DNA from: Diphasiastrum complanatum | Taxonomy: Eukaryota; Streptophyta; Lycopodiopsida; Lycopodiales; Lycopodiaceae | Direction: 5' to 3' | NCBI GenBank assembly: GCA_029204225.1 | Contig: CM055104.1 | Location: forward strand, 25,435,285 to 25,499,284 | DNA: 64,000 bases | Part shown: in pieces, positions 10,906 to 21,120 of the stretch | Layout: every line of letters starts with the position of its first letter | How positions within the stretch are numbered: the first letter of the stretch is position 1 | Made by a program: the position numbers and the translations under genes | The notes under the pieces: model-generated | Databases searched by the model: none | Seen by the model: the letters and a program-made list of their open reading frames with translations, nothing else | Told to the model about the DNA's origin: nothing

Positions 10906-12361
10906 GTCAAGTGGGTTTGGATGGCAAGAGTTGAAGGCTGGGAAGCTAAGTCGTGGTTCTCGGCTCCCTTTGGGATGCCTGTGCTACAGGCTGTGTTTGC
11001 CGCCGTGGACTGCATTTGGTGATGGCTTTGCCTTTATATTCTGCTCCTCTGCTTGGCTTCGTTGGTGGTTGCTGCCTGGTTTGCTCGTGTTACTTGCTAT
11101 CAGTCGGTGTGCGGATCTGCCTTTTCTCTATAGCTTTGCATAAGGTGTGTCCCTACTGTTGGTTTTGTGTTTCAATTCTTGATCTTTTGTTTGTTTCTTT
11201 GTGTTTGTACTCTCTCCTCTTCTACTTCTTGTTTAGTTTGATTGTTTATTCATTGGTTTGTGGTGGTTTTTTTTGGTGGGATTGATAGCTTTTTGGTCTG
11301 GGTTTTGAGTTTGTTTTGGTCTTTAATGTTGTTTGGTTGCTTTTTGTTGACTGGTTCTGGTTTTTTGGGCTGTCCTTTTCTGTGCTTCTGTGGTAGTTGC
11401 TTTTGGCTTGGTTTCTTTTTTTTGTTTTCTGGTTTTGCTTTATGCTTTGGTTTCTTTGCTTATGTTGTAGGTTTGTCTTGCTTTTTGGTTTTATGTTTCT
11501 TTCTTGAACTGTGTTTCTCTGTGGCATTTCCTTGGGTTTCTTGGCTTGCCCTGCCTTTTTCTTTTTGGTTTGTGGTGTTTGTCTTGGCTGGTGTTGTTTT
11601 GCTTAGTTATCTTGTTTTTTCTAGTTTTTTAACGGTTTTTTTTGTTTTGGTATCTTACTTTTTTGTTCATGATTTAGCATGTTCTTTGGTTGTTTTTTAC
11701 TTGTTTGGTCATTTGTCTGTTATTTCTTGTTATGTTTTTTGTCTAGTATGCTTATGGGTCGTTCTTAGTAGCTTCTTGAGTTATTTTTTGTGTCTCAGTA
11801 TTCTTAACTGGCTTACCTTTTTTCCTTCTGTTTGCCTGAATTTTTTCAATGACAACTTCTTTTGTTCTTTTCTTTATTTAGTTCAGTCAGAGTTTGTTTT
11901 GTTCTCGTTTTGTTCGTACTATTTTTTTGTATGTTTTTGTTTCCTGTAGGTTTCGGGTTTTTTTTGTATTGCCTTTTTGGTTACTTCTTCACTGTTTTCT
12001 ACCACTTTTTTACAGATAGCATTAGATTTTTAGCTGCTTCTTTCCTTTTTAGGCTGAAGATCTTGATGGGTTTAGACTAGTTTGGTTTGCAACTTTGACT
12101 TATTTTTAATTTACCTATGTATGTTGCCTTTTATGTCATGATTATTTTCTGAGGAATTTTGTAATACTTGATGTTCTTCTGTTTTTTCTGGGTAACGTAA
12201 TCTTCTAACTTTCTTACAGTCAGTTGACATGTTAATTGAGGATTAAATGGCCAAAAAGTGAACCAAAACTTGTTAAAAATTGAAAAACACAGAAAAACTA
12301 GAAGAAGAAACTCTACCAAACTTAACAAAAACCACAAAATCTGATGGAAAAAGAATCTAAT

Positions 12362-12990
12362 GCTTTGATACCAAAATTGTCATGTAACAATCTTAGCATT
12401 CAAACATCTAACCATTCATTAACATCAAATCATAATGGAAATGCAAGAAATCAAGAAGGTAAGCCAAAAATCAAGAAGATAGCTAAAACTAGCAAAACTT
12501 CACCAAAATAGGCAAAGTAAGGTATCATTATTCACGATTATTGATCATTCACAAGATAGGGGCCTGATTCTAGAGTATGATCATAGCTCTCATGTGATTT
12601 TAGGCACATGAACCACTTTCTGCATCAAGAAAGCTTTCAAAGAGAAGCTTCAAGATCTCTTAAAACTCAAAATTACAAAATGAACAATAGCCTCCAAATT
12701 TAGCACGACCTCAGCTATTTATAGTGGTCATTTGTGCCTCTACTATAAGTTTGGGGTCGTATTTAGCTAAAGTGGGCCTTACAACCATTATTACAATTCC
12801 GCTATTCACAATTATAGCGAGGTTGTTTGAGACACTTTATTAACTATCCTATTGACTAGTTCTAATCTAATTTAGCTCCATGGCTATATTTGGCAATTCA
12901 TTAATAAGCTCATGGGCTAATTACATGCAGCACCTGACACCACATGCGCACAAATAGTTTTATATATATACTAGTAAAGAGTGCATGTCG
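12362..12990 (-). repeat. Probable LTR with primer-binding site, right boundary unknown
   Basis: On the minus strand TGGTATCAAAGC (12362-12373) resembles an initiator-Met-tRNA primer site. After a 4-base spacer the sequence begins TGTCATGTAAC on the plus strand (12378), a plausible LTR edge. A minus-strand TATAAATAG lies near 12714-12724, where a U3/R promoter would be. No second copy was found, and the internal region to the left is only T-rich DNA. Confidence 0.4.
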
Positions 12991-14239
12991 TTGACGGGCA
13001 ATGGCAGCCGATCTAGGCGACGGCTGATGATTTGGAAATTGAGTATCTCATTGATAGGTGATAATTTTCCGATGATTTGAAAATCTAGTATGTCCTTGTT
13101 GACGGGTGGAAGATGTCTGTTTGTACGTGGCTGAAGTATGCCAGCCGACGTATCACATTGTTGAGGAGGGGGAGGGGGAGTGTCGCATTTTTTTGGAGGG
13201 GGAGGGCCAATGTCTCAAAAATTTCACGAAAATCACTGAAGCTTTCGCGAAAACATCTCAAAAAATATCTCTAAAGGCTTTGCGAAAACACCTCGAAATG
13301 CAAAAATTCCTCGAAAATCTCACAAAAACTTCAAAAAAAATCGGCAAATCCTTGCAAAGCCTTCAGGGGATTTTTGCAAAATTTTCGCGAAGGCTTCAAT
13401 TATGTTCGCGACACTGACCCTCGAATAAAATGCAACAGTTTTGAGTGTTTAGTTTCGAGCATCATATTCGCAACAATTTTGATCTTAATCTCGACGGTTT
13501 CAGACTCGAATGATGTAATAGTAGTCAGTTTTTTAGCAAGTTGATCCTATAGTTGATAAGTGATAGCCCCAGAATCACAATATCCTTAATATCTATTCTC
13601 AACTTTAGATGCATTGTCAATTAATCTTAAGATACGCATACACATACACGTATGTATGTATATGTACGTCTATGTGTATGTGTATGGTCATTGAACAAAA
13701 TTGGCCAAAATCGAGTGAAAACATCACCAGATTATGTTAGAATTGTTGAATGTTCAATTTCACCGTGCAAATAGTTGTTCTAACTATTTCAATTGGAAAA
13801 TAAATAAGGACCCGAAGGTTCGAGTCTTGAAATATTTGAGCTTCGTCCAAATATTCGAGTTCGTCCAAAAATTTGTCAACTTTGGTCAAATTGGTCAAAT
13901 TGGGCCAAGTAGATTTGGCCGAATTTGGAAGAAAATGAAGTTATTGATGAAAGAAAGCTTGCAACTGTAGAATTGTCAGTCCAAGCTTGATTATTTTCAT
14001 TTATTAAAAAACTTAACAATTCTTTTTAAGGGAGAATAGCAAGCAAGGTATGGATCAGCAAAAGTTTGCAAAAGTTATGGATTGGCTGGAATTTAGAAAT
14101 AGTAAATGCTAGTTGCAGAACTGGCTTGTTCTGAGTTGTGATCGTCCATTTGATCAAGGGAATTGATTTGTGAATCAACAATGATGAATGTGGGCTCTTA
14201 CCATATCAAGTAAATTACATTTAGACTCGAAATTATTTG
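12991..14239. other. Degenerate short repeats, no gene recognised
   Basis: 13000-13110 has two diverged copies of a GATGATTTGRAAAT / TTGACGGGT block. 13190-13420 is full of TCGAAAA/CAAAAA-type words related to the arrays at 14.2 and 16.1 kb. 13630-13690 has alternating GTATGTATAT-type sequence. The small ORFs at 13106-13417 and 13734-13970 have no recognisable content. Confidence 0.5.
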
Positions 14240-14620
14240 AATCTGACCCCAAACCTCAAAAATGGCCCAAAAATACCCCGAAAATGGCTCAAGAATCTCG
14301 AGGAAATACCTTGAAAATATCTCAAAATGCGAAAAAATACTTCGAAAATGGCCAGAAAATACCTCAAAAATTGCCCAAAAATCTCGAGAAAATACCTCAA
14401 AAATACCTCAAAAATGGCTAGAAAATACCTCAAAAATGGCTCGAAGATGGCAAGAACATACCTCAAAAATGGCCAGAAAATACCTCGAAAATGGCCAAAA
14501 AATACCTCGAACATAGATCGAAAACCTCGAAATTATCTGAAAATACCTCGAAAATGTCGACTGTCGACTGTTTCAAGTGTTTCGAGTGTCGATTGTCGAG
14601 TGTTTCGAGTGTCTTGTTCG
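14240..14620. repeat. Degenerate tandem array of a ~20-22 bp AAATACCTCGAAAATGGCC-like unit
   Basis: The words AATACCTC, AAAATGGCC and CTCGAAAA recur many times with irregular spacing, so that several frames on both strands stay open and encode look-alike repetitive peptides. The array ends in GTCGACTGT/TTTCGAGTGT repeats at 14558-14615. This is a non-coding repeat. Confidence 0.75.
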
Positions 14621-15094
14621 TGAGACTTTTAAAAACATGGGGGGGAAATCGCATTTGTGTTTGGATATAATGTGTTTTTTTGAGATTCAAATATCTCGCA
14701 ATTAGTTCAAAAATTGTGAAATGATTGTTTGAAATACGGTTAGGAGTGCTTTAATGGTTTATGAGATAGGGGGGTGTGCCTTAATGGTTTATGAGATAGA
14801 GGGTTAGGAGTGCCTTAATGGACTGTCTAGAGTCAAGGTCAGAGCTATAGTAGCTTCACTGTTGTGAAGAATTAGAGGCAATAGGCACTTTGCCACAATG
14901 CATTTTTAGGTATGCTGGAGAGCAATGGGCATCAAGCACACAAATGGAGTAGGATTGAAATCTCAGTCTGCTAACCCCCTGGTTTTTGTAGTGAAATAGG
15001 ATGTCAACAGCGATGGCAAGCTCGCAAGTAGTAATGACAAAGCAGGTTGGCAAGTAGCCACGACTTTGTTGCAAAGATGTTAGTGGAAAGAAGT
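14621..15094. other. Unassigned stretch
   Basis: It includes a short local duplication (GGTTAGGAGTGC...TTAATGG, 14738-14822). It lies downstream of the BAHD fragment on the minus strand and could hold its decayed 3' end, but I recognise no further acyltransferase sequence. Confidence 0.4.
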
Positions 15095-15460
15095 TATGGC
15101 TTTGTTGCAAAGCAGTCTAGCAGTGAGCTTAATCTCAGCATTGACGATAGGCACCTGATCAAAAGAGCAATAATCTGCCTTCTGAAAAGCGATCTTGTAC
15201 CAGGATGAGACGAGCAGTGTTGATGTTAGAGATTGCAACGAACGCTTTTGCTCCAAGGAATCTATTGTAGATCTCAAGTATTTTTCATTGATCATCGCTT
15301 TTGCTTCTTGAACCAACCCAACTGCACATGATAATTTGCGACCGGTTAGCTCTCCTACGGATGCGATAGCGCAGACACCCACGGCCGCATTACCATGATA
15401 ACCTTTAGAAAAAGAGGTGGGCAGAAGCGTGATCTAGCATCTACTCGAAACTCGAACTTA
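15095..15460 (-). pseudogene. BAHD acyltransferase fragment (C-terminal half)
   Basis: Read on the minus strand, the frame near 15455-15410 gives FEFRVDARSRFCPPL; after a one-base shift near 15406 it gives GYHGNAAVGVCAIASVGEL, then SCAVGLVQEAK, YLRSTIDSLEQ and VSSWYKIAF. This order (VD.RSR..PPL, GY.GNA, the conserved helix, then SSW) is the C-terminal half of plant BAHD acyl-CoA transferases such as the hydroxycinnamoyl transferases. The normally conserved DFGWGKP after SSW is degenerate, and the catalytic HxxxD motif, which would lie upstream, is not present; a long GA microsatellite sits there instead. Frame break, lost motifs and lack of a start make it a pseudogene fragment. Confidence 0.7.
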
Positions 15461-15724
15461 GTTTAACTAAGAGGATGCCACACACAAAGCTTTTGTTCGG
15501 ATGCACCACATGAAAGCAAGGCATGATTTCCTAACACAGCAGCACAATGATAATAATTTATACTGATCGATATGTAATTTTGCAGTGCAATCCAGAGAGA
15601 GACGTGCCTGTCTGCCCCTTGTTTGCCACAGTCGCGATCCACCCCTTCCTCGCGATCCACATCCTCGCCATATATATAGAGAGAGAGGCAGAGAGAGATA
15701 TGTGATCCACCCTTTCCTCGCCCC

Positions 15725-15886
<162 letters not shown>

Positions 15887-15932
15887 AGGAAGATCCTGTT
15901 TGAATTTTGAATTAGGATGGGACTAATGTGCA

Positions 15933-15970
15933 TGCATGGGGCAGGATGCATACATCATCCGCCCCATGCA
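15933..15970. repeat. Inverted repeat (hairpin) ending TGCATGGGGC / GCCCCATGCA
   Basis: The 10-bp outer arms are perfect, with five more pairs inside after a one-base bulge. It is related in sequence to the hairpin at 16009-16062. Confidence 0.8.
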
Positions 15971-16008
15971 TTCATTTCAAAATTTTAGTCAGGTTTTTTT
16001 AAAAAGTA

Positions 16009-16062
16009 CATGGGGTAGGAGGATGCACCCATGCAACCATACATGCATCCTCCTACCCCATG
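16009..16062. repeat. Perfect 19-bp inverted repeat with 16-base loop
   Basis: The left arm, 16009-16027, starts CATGGGGTAGG; the right arm, 16044-16062, is its exact reverse complement. No transposon gene or flanking duplication was found. Confidence 0.85.
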
Positions 16063-16079
16063 CATAGGCACAAATGTAA

Positions 16080-16760
16080 CACACAAATATCTTTATATAT
16101 ATTTTGAGAAAATCGACGGGAGGCCCTCGAGGATGCGACACTGACTCTCGAAAAAATACCTCGAACCTTGAAAAGTACCTCGAAAATATCTCCAAAAATT
16201 GAAATCTCCAAAAAAATCGTTTCTCCAGAAATTGAGACACTGACCCTCGAAAGTAACGAACATCAAATTACCTCAAAAATTGAGACTCTATACTTCGAAA
16301 TACCTCCAAAATTGAGACACTGATTCTCGAAAGTACCTCAAAAATTGAGACATTGACCCTCAAACATAACTCAAAAATTGAGACACTGACCCTCAAAAGT
16401 ACATCCAAAAAGCCATGTCTTGAATCTCTAAAAATTCATCTTCACAATTGACAATGACCTCGTGATGTACCTCAAAATTTTAGAGTCTCCAAAAATTTAG
16501 TCTCGAAAATTTGGAGACTCCAAAAATTCGAGTCTAGTCTAGAAAAATTCGAGTTTCGAGTCTCTCCACAAAATTTCGTCTCTACAAAATGTTTTGACTC
16601 TCGAAAATTTGGAGACACTCCAAAAAATTCGAGTTTCGAGTCTCAAAAATTTCGTGTCTCGAAAATTTTGAGACTCAAAACATTGAAGTCTCCAAAAATT
16701 CGAGTTTAGACATTCGTGTCTAGAAAAATTCTCTGAATTCAAGTCGAAAGTGAGAAAAAT
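16080..16760. repeat. Degenerate array of GACACTGACCCTCGAAAGTACCTC-like words
   Basis: The words ATTGAGACACTGA, CCCTCGAAA, CCTCAAAAATTGAG and, from about 16470, TCGAGTCT/CCAAAAATTCGAG recur with irregular spacing. It is related to the arrays at 13.2 and 14.3 kb. No coding content was recognised. Confidence 0.75.
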
Positions 16761-16778
16761 CCTCTGAATTCGAGTCGA

Positions 16779-16951
<173 letters not shown>

Positions 16952-17272
16952 GGATTTTTTGAGATTTTTTGTGTTTTAAAGAGGAGTTCCTCCAATTCGA
17001 GTCGAGTTGAATTCATCCAATTTGAGTCGAATCTATAATTATTACAATTCGTGTCTAGAAAAATTCGAGTTTAGACATTCGTGTCTAAAAAAATCTTGCA
17101 CATCAAACCTGAATTGTAAGCTTGCCTACTTAAGCTGAGAGAAACTCCCAAAGTATCATCCAAATCTCCTCTGATTCAGCATCTCCAAAAATTTGAGTTT
17201 AGACATTCGTGTCTAGAAAAATTCTTTGAATTCGAGACGAGTCAAGTGAGAAAAATTCTTGGAATTTGAGTC

Positions 17273-17481
<209 letters not shown>

Positions 17482-17590
17482 TTTTGAGACTTTTTTAGTG
17501 TTTGAGAGAGAGTTCATCCGATTCGCATTCCTCCAATTCGAGTCCCTCCAATTTGAGTTTTTTTTTGCGTCTCAAATTTTAGAAAAGCAC

Positions 17591-18103
17591 CTAAACATTT
17601 AGTCTCAGATTGTGACACACCAATAAAAATCCTATTTTGATCATTTTAAAAAAATTTAAGGCAACCAACATCAATAAATATGCTAGCATTGTTTGATTTT
17701 TATTTTCTTTGGCAGTATCATCAAAGTGCAAGTAGAGAATCTCAGGAAGACTATTAGCAAATTCAACTATTATTTTGTGAATTATGGTAATGGTCAAATT
17801 TGGATCATTTCAAACATTGAGATAATTGAATTACACTTTAGACTCCAAAGTGTTGTTGAATATAAGAGCTCCAACCAAATGAACTTGAATAAAATCCGCT
17901 TCATTTAAATTATTTGTCACCCTTACAAAATGTGGCAGTAGCATTTTCTTTTGATCCATCCAGTCAATTACGAGACCCAAATACTTTTGAGAAAACTCTA
18001 AATACTTTTTCTTGTGTTTTGCCAGCTTTTGTCTTTTTGTTGTTTGTTGTTCTCTGTGGATTTGAAGTGAATTTGTAATGTCCACTAAAAAAAACACAAA
18101 CAA
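17591..18103 (-). pseudogene. DUF7869-like protein relic (transposable-element associated)
   Basis: A single minus-strand frame interrupted only by two in-frame stops (17831-17833 and near 17811). It shows, in order, DWMDQKKMLLPHF, then IQVHLVGAL, then LPEILYLHFDDTAKENKNQ and LLMLVALNFFK. This matches my memory of DUF7869: D-x-MDQ-K...PH, a THL/HL-G block, LxLDN...ENKN, then a LVEL/F block and VGHTH. The last block here is degraded (CHN). The family occurs as multicopy proteins in many eukaryotes and is thought to be mobile-element related; I do not know its biochemistry. No terminal repeats were found. Confidence 0.55.
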
Positions 18104-19870
18104 AAATAATTTAGTAAATTGAAAGCCTAAAAGAAATTGAAAATGAGAGTTTGAAAAAAAATAACAAACTTTAGTATTTGTTAGATACTATTTTCTTGGG
18201 TCTTAAAATTTCAGAAACCCATGCTAAGCATTAAAGAAATCCACTAAAAAGTAGATAAACACTAAAAAACAAAAACTGGAATTCTTGAGATGAGAGCCAT
18301 GCTCAACATAGATTATCACCAAAAGAAATTTTAGAAACAACGTTTAACAATTTAAGTCGTGCTCAACATAGACAGACAAAACAAAACAACTAAAACATTT
18401 GACAAGATTCAAATTCAAGTTTTGAAACAAAATATTTCATTGTCAAGGAAAATCTACGTGTTTGAGGTCAAGCCACAATTGCCTTCACAGAAGATAAGTG
18501 TTTTACAAAATAAAGGCTAAGCCTTAAGAACATATTATCTTTAAGAGACACAACATCAGTGACTAATGTCTTAGGAATTATTGTTTCCTAAAGTTATGCC
18601 ATGCCTTAAAGAAATCCATGTGCTTGCCTCTACAAATGGGCATTGGCTATTATAAGTGACAGCCTTCAAATTTAGACTAAAGCTCTTTTAATAGCTACAG
18701 CTGGCCTAGCCACCACATATCCCCCTCCTCAATTGAACAGTGGCCCCACAAGCATCCATACACTGTCAAAAAATTGAACGATCATGACATGAAGTCGGGC
18801 TGCAGTCCCTGATCATGACATGCTTTGATAGTACTGTCTTCAACAATTGTATGTGTCATTAAGGCACTGAAAAGGAATAATGCAGCTCCATAGAAAGTTT
18901 AGCACTTTATTTAAAATCAGCAACATGTAACTTTGTTCTTTAGCAGAAAAATAAGCTCATAAAAACTTTATATGTTGCCATCAAATGGTGCATTGCAAAA
19001 GCCAGAACTTGGTTTAGATTTCAGCAACAGTCCATAAAATGAGCACTCCTATTCCTCCAATGATTTAGCAATGAGATGACAAATGTAAAATAGTTAACCA
19101 TCTTTGAAAAATTAGCTCTGCAACATTGTGAACAGCAAAGATCTTTGAGCAGTATCATAAATAATTGATTTTGGTCAACACCAAACGAATCTTTATTTTC
19201 ATTGAACTTTGAAAAATCAGGATTTGTCAGCAACAGTCTCCAGACAGCATGAACAATTCTTGAATAGCAAAGGCATCATCAACTTCTGCATCTTGGACAA
19301 CACCATAGCCTCAGAACAGACTTTTATTTTAGCTTGAAGATCCTGTAAATAAAGAACGGAAACAAAAGAGAATAGAACCGTCTCTTGGAAAAGCATTAAT
19401 CAAATTTTGCTTACAGAAAACCAAGAGATTATTGGACATAACAACAAAATCTTTAGACTGTACATAACAAGAACGAAACACATTTGACAAACTGTAGATA
19501 AATTTAGGAACTCTATAATAAGCTAAGACAGAGAACTAAAATGGAGTGACGAGTCAGGGTGGTTGAAACTCAGATTTCACTCTTCCCCTTCTGAAATACT
19601 TGAATAACCGAAACAAAAACCTGTGAATCTAAAAAATGAAAACAAAAATCAGAATAATGACAGAACATCCTATTATCACAAATACAAAGAGTGCGAAATT
19701 TCGAATGAAAGAAGGGGGTGTTACCTTGGTACCCTTTGACATGATTTATGTTGGCAAAATTGTTTTTAATGTGAGTATTGGTAATTTTCAGTTATAAGCT
19801 GCATATGTTTTCTTTCATTAAGAACATTGTGTATATGTGATGATGACTGGCTTCTTTCATGCTTAGAATG
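18104..19870. other. Gene-poor stretch
   Basis: No confident gene. On the minus strand the sequence near 19345-19740 is T-rich and ends TTATTTACAG at about 19344, a good plant splice-acceptor shape. What follows (19344-19240) has no domain I recognise and closes at a stop. Two GTGCTCAACATAGA copies lie near 18300 and 18359. Otherwise this is AT-rich DNA with scattered stops. Confidence 0.4.
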
Positions 19871-19899
19871 AAATCGAGTGTCGTACTATACCAACAAGG

Positions 19900-21120
19900 T
19901 TAATATAGATATTGTAGTAAATAGTATCGTTCCCACAGAGGACAGCATTAGAAAGTTATGTTTTTGGTACAATTATGGCAAGTGGTTCGAGTGTTATTTA
20001 GGTTGTCGACAGACATTAAAAAGTAACCAGTATTACTTTGTGTTTGGGGAATATAATGTTAATAATTTCAGAACAACAATCTGGCCTCTATCAAATCGAA
20101 TGAAACGCGTCCTACAGATGAGATGTTATCAGAGTAGTACAGCAATGCTACACTCTGGCTGATTAAGGTGTCAACAGAGAATCAATAAGTGTTTGATGTA
20201 TTCGCGACTGTGCAGACAATTAATTAATCGCGTTCGCGAACTGTTCGTTTCTAGAAGTCCAATTTAATGGTTAAAGAATACGAATAGTTTTAGAGCACAT
20301 TAGAAACTTATGTCAATTACGATCAGGAACACAAATCAAAGACTCAATTCTTCAGACAGGGACTGTCATCTCATATGTATACATACAGCTTTATTCAATG
20401 AACGTGTCAGACTGCACCAAAGATAGTCATCATTCGAGTGCCGAAAAGAAACTATTCATGACAGACAAATAAGATGGTTTTAAGACAATTCTTTAGAGCA
20501 TGTTTTACGGATACACAACAAACAACTGTAATGTGCTAGAGAGTCTATCTGATCAGAGATTAATTCATGTGATGCGTTAGAGATTGCTAGTAGACTCAAG
20601 ATCACTCACACTCAACAATGCGGAGAACAGAGATAAGGGAGAATAAGTCTCAGTGCTCTATTCACTTCTTCAACCTCTTACATATGCATAAACTCTTCTC
20701 TCTTGATGCTCGAGACTGAAGTGTGAGATCAATATATGTTCTACGAGGCGCACAAACACACCTCTAAAACAACAGGTGTGCCGCTCCCGCGAAAGAGTCT
20801 AGTTAACAATTAATCTAAATATACGTTCAATTATACCATGAAAGGTATATTTAACTAAGAGTTAAGATTACTCTAGTTTAACATGTCTCTTCATATCTAG
20901 TCGTTTCGTGTGGACGACCTAGTAAAGGTTATGCAAGACAATGTCTTTCCTTTTAAAGGTCTTGCCCTTAATTACACGGCAAGTACTTAGGAGATATATT
21001 CCCAAAAAATGACTTAGGCCTCTTCATGATCTATAGTTATCCAGCTCATATCTTCATTTTCGAGTATATCATGCCATATTTATGTTGATATTCAATATTT
21101 AACAATTTCGTGGCATCACA
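19900..21120 (-). repeat. Probable 3' LTR of the minus-strand Ty3 element; left end uncertain
   Basis: On the minus strand a purine tract (21121-21134) is followed at 21120 by TGTGATGCCACG, the expected TG start of a 3' LTR. The region leftward has few coding features and includes a minus-strand GAATAAAG string near 20395. No second LTR copy lies in the window, so the left boundary is a guess. Confidence 0.5.

Larger units (their letters stand above)
9357..12120. other. Strand-asymmetric T-rich region without a credible gene
   Basis: The plus strand is strongly T- and G-rich at about 9360-9600 and 11130-12060, which creates long hydrophobic frames (for example 11242-11949, almost all F, L, V and S). 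These look like composition, not protein: there is no domain, and the opposite strand gives equally open Lys/Gln/Asn-rich frames. A GC-richer, less biased section at 9610-11130 contains a TCAATAAAG string near 10273 and two small repeats listed separately. Confidence 0.5.

Noticed and set aside
11242-11949. 235-residue hydrophobic ORF that could be taken for a membrane protein
   Set aside because: It follows from T-rich composition; there is no motif, no homologue comes to mind, and the opposite strand is equally open with Lys/Gln/Asn-rich sequence.
14233-14623. Overlapping repetitive ORFs on both strands
   Set aside because: Several frames and both strands are open at once because of a ~20-22 bp tandem repeat, so no one frame is supported.
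19240-19344. Possible terminal exon on the minus strand after a T-rich intron-like stretch
   Set aside because: The acceptor looks good, but I found no matching donor, partner exon or recognisable protein; kept only as a note in the gene-poor stretch.
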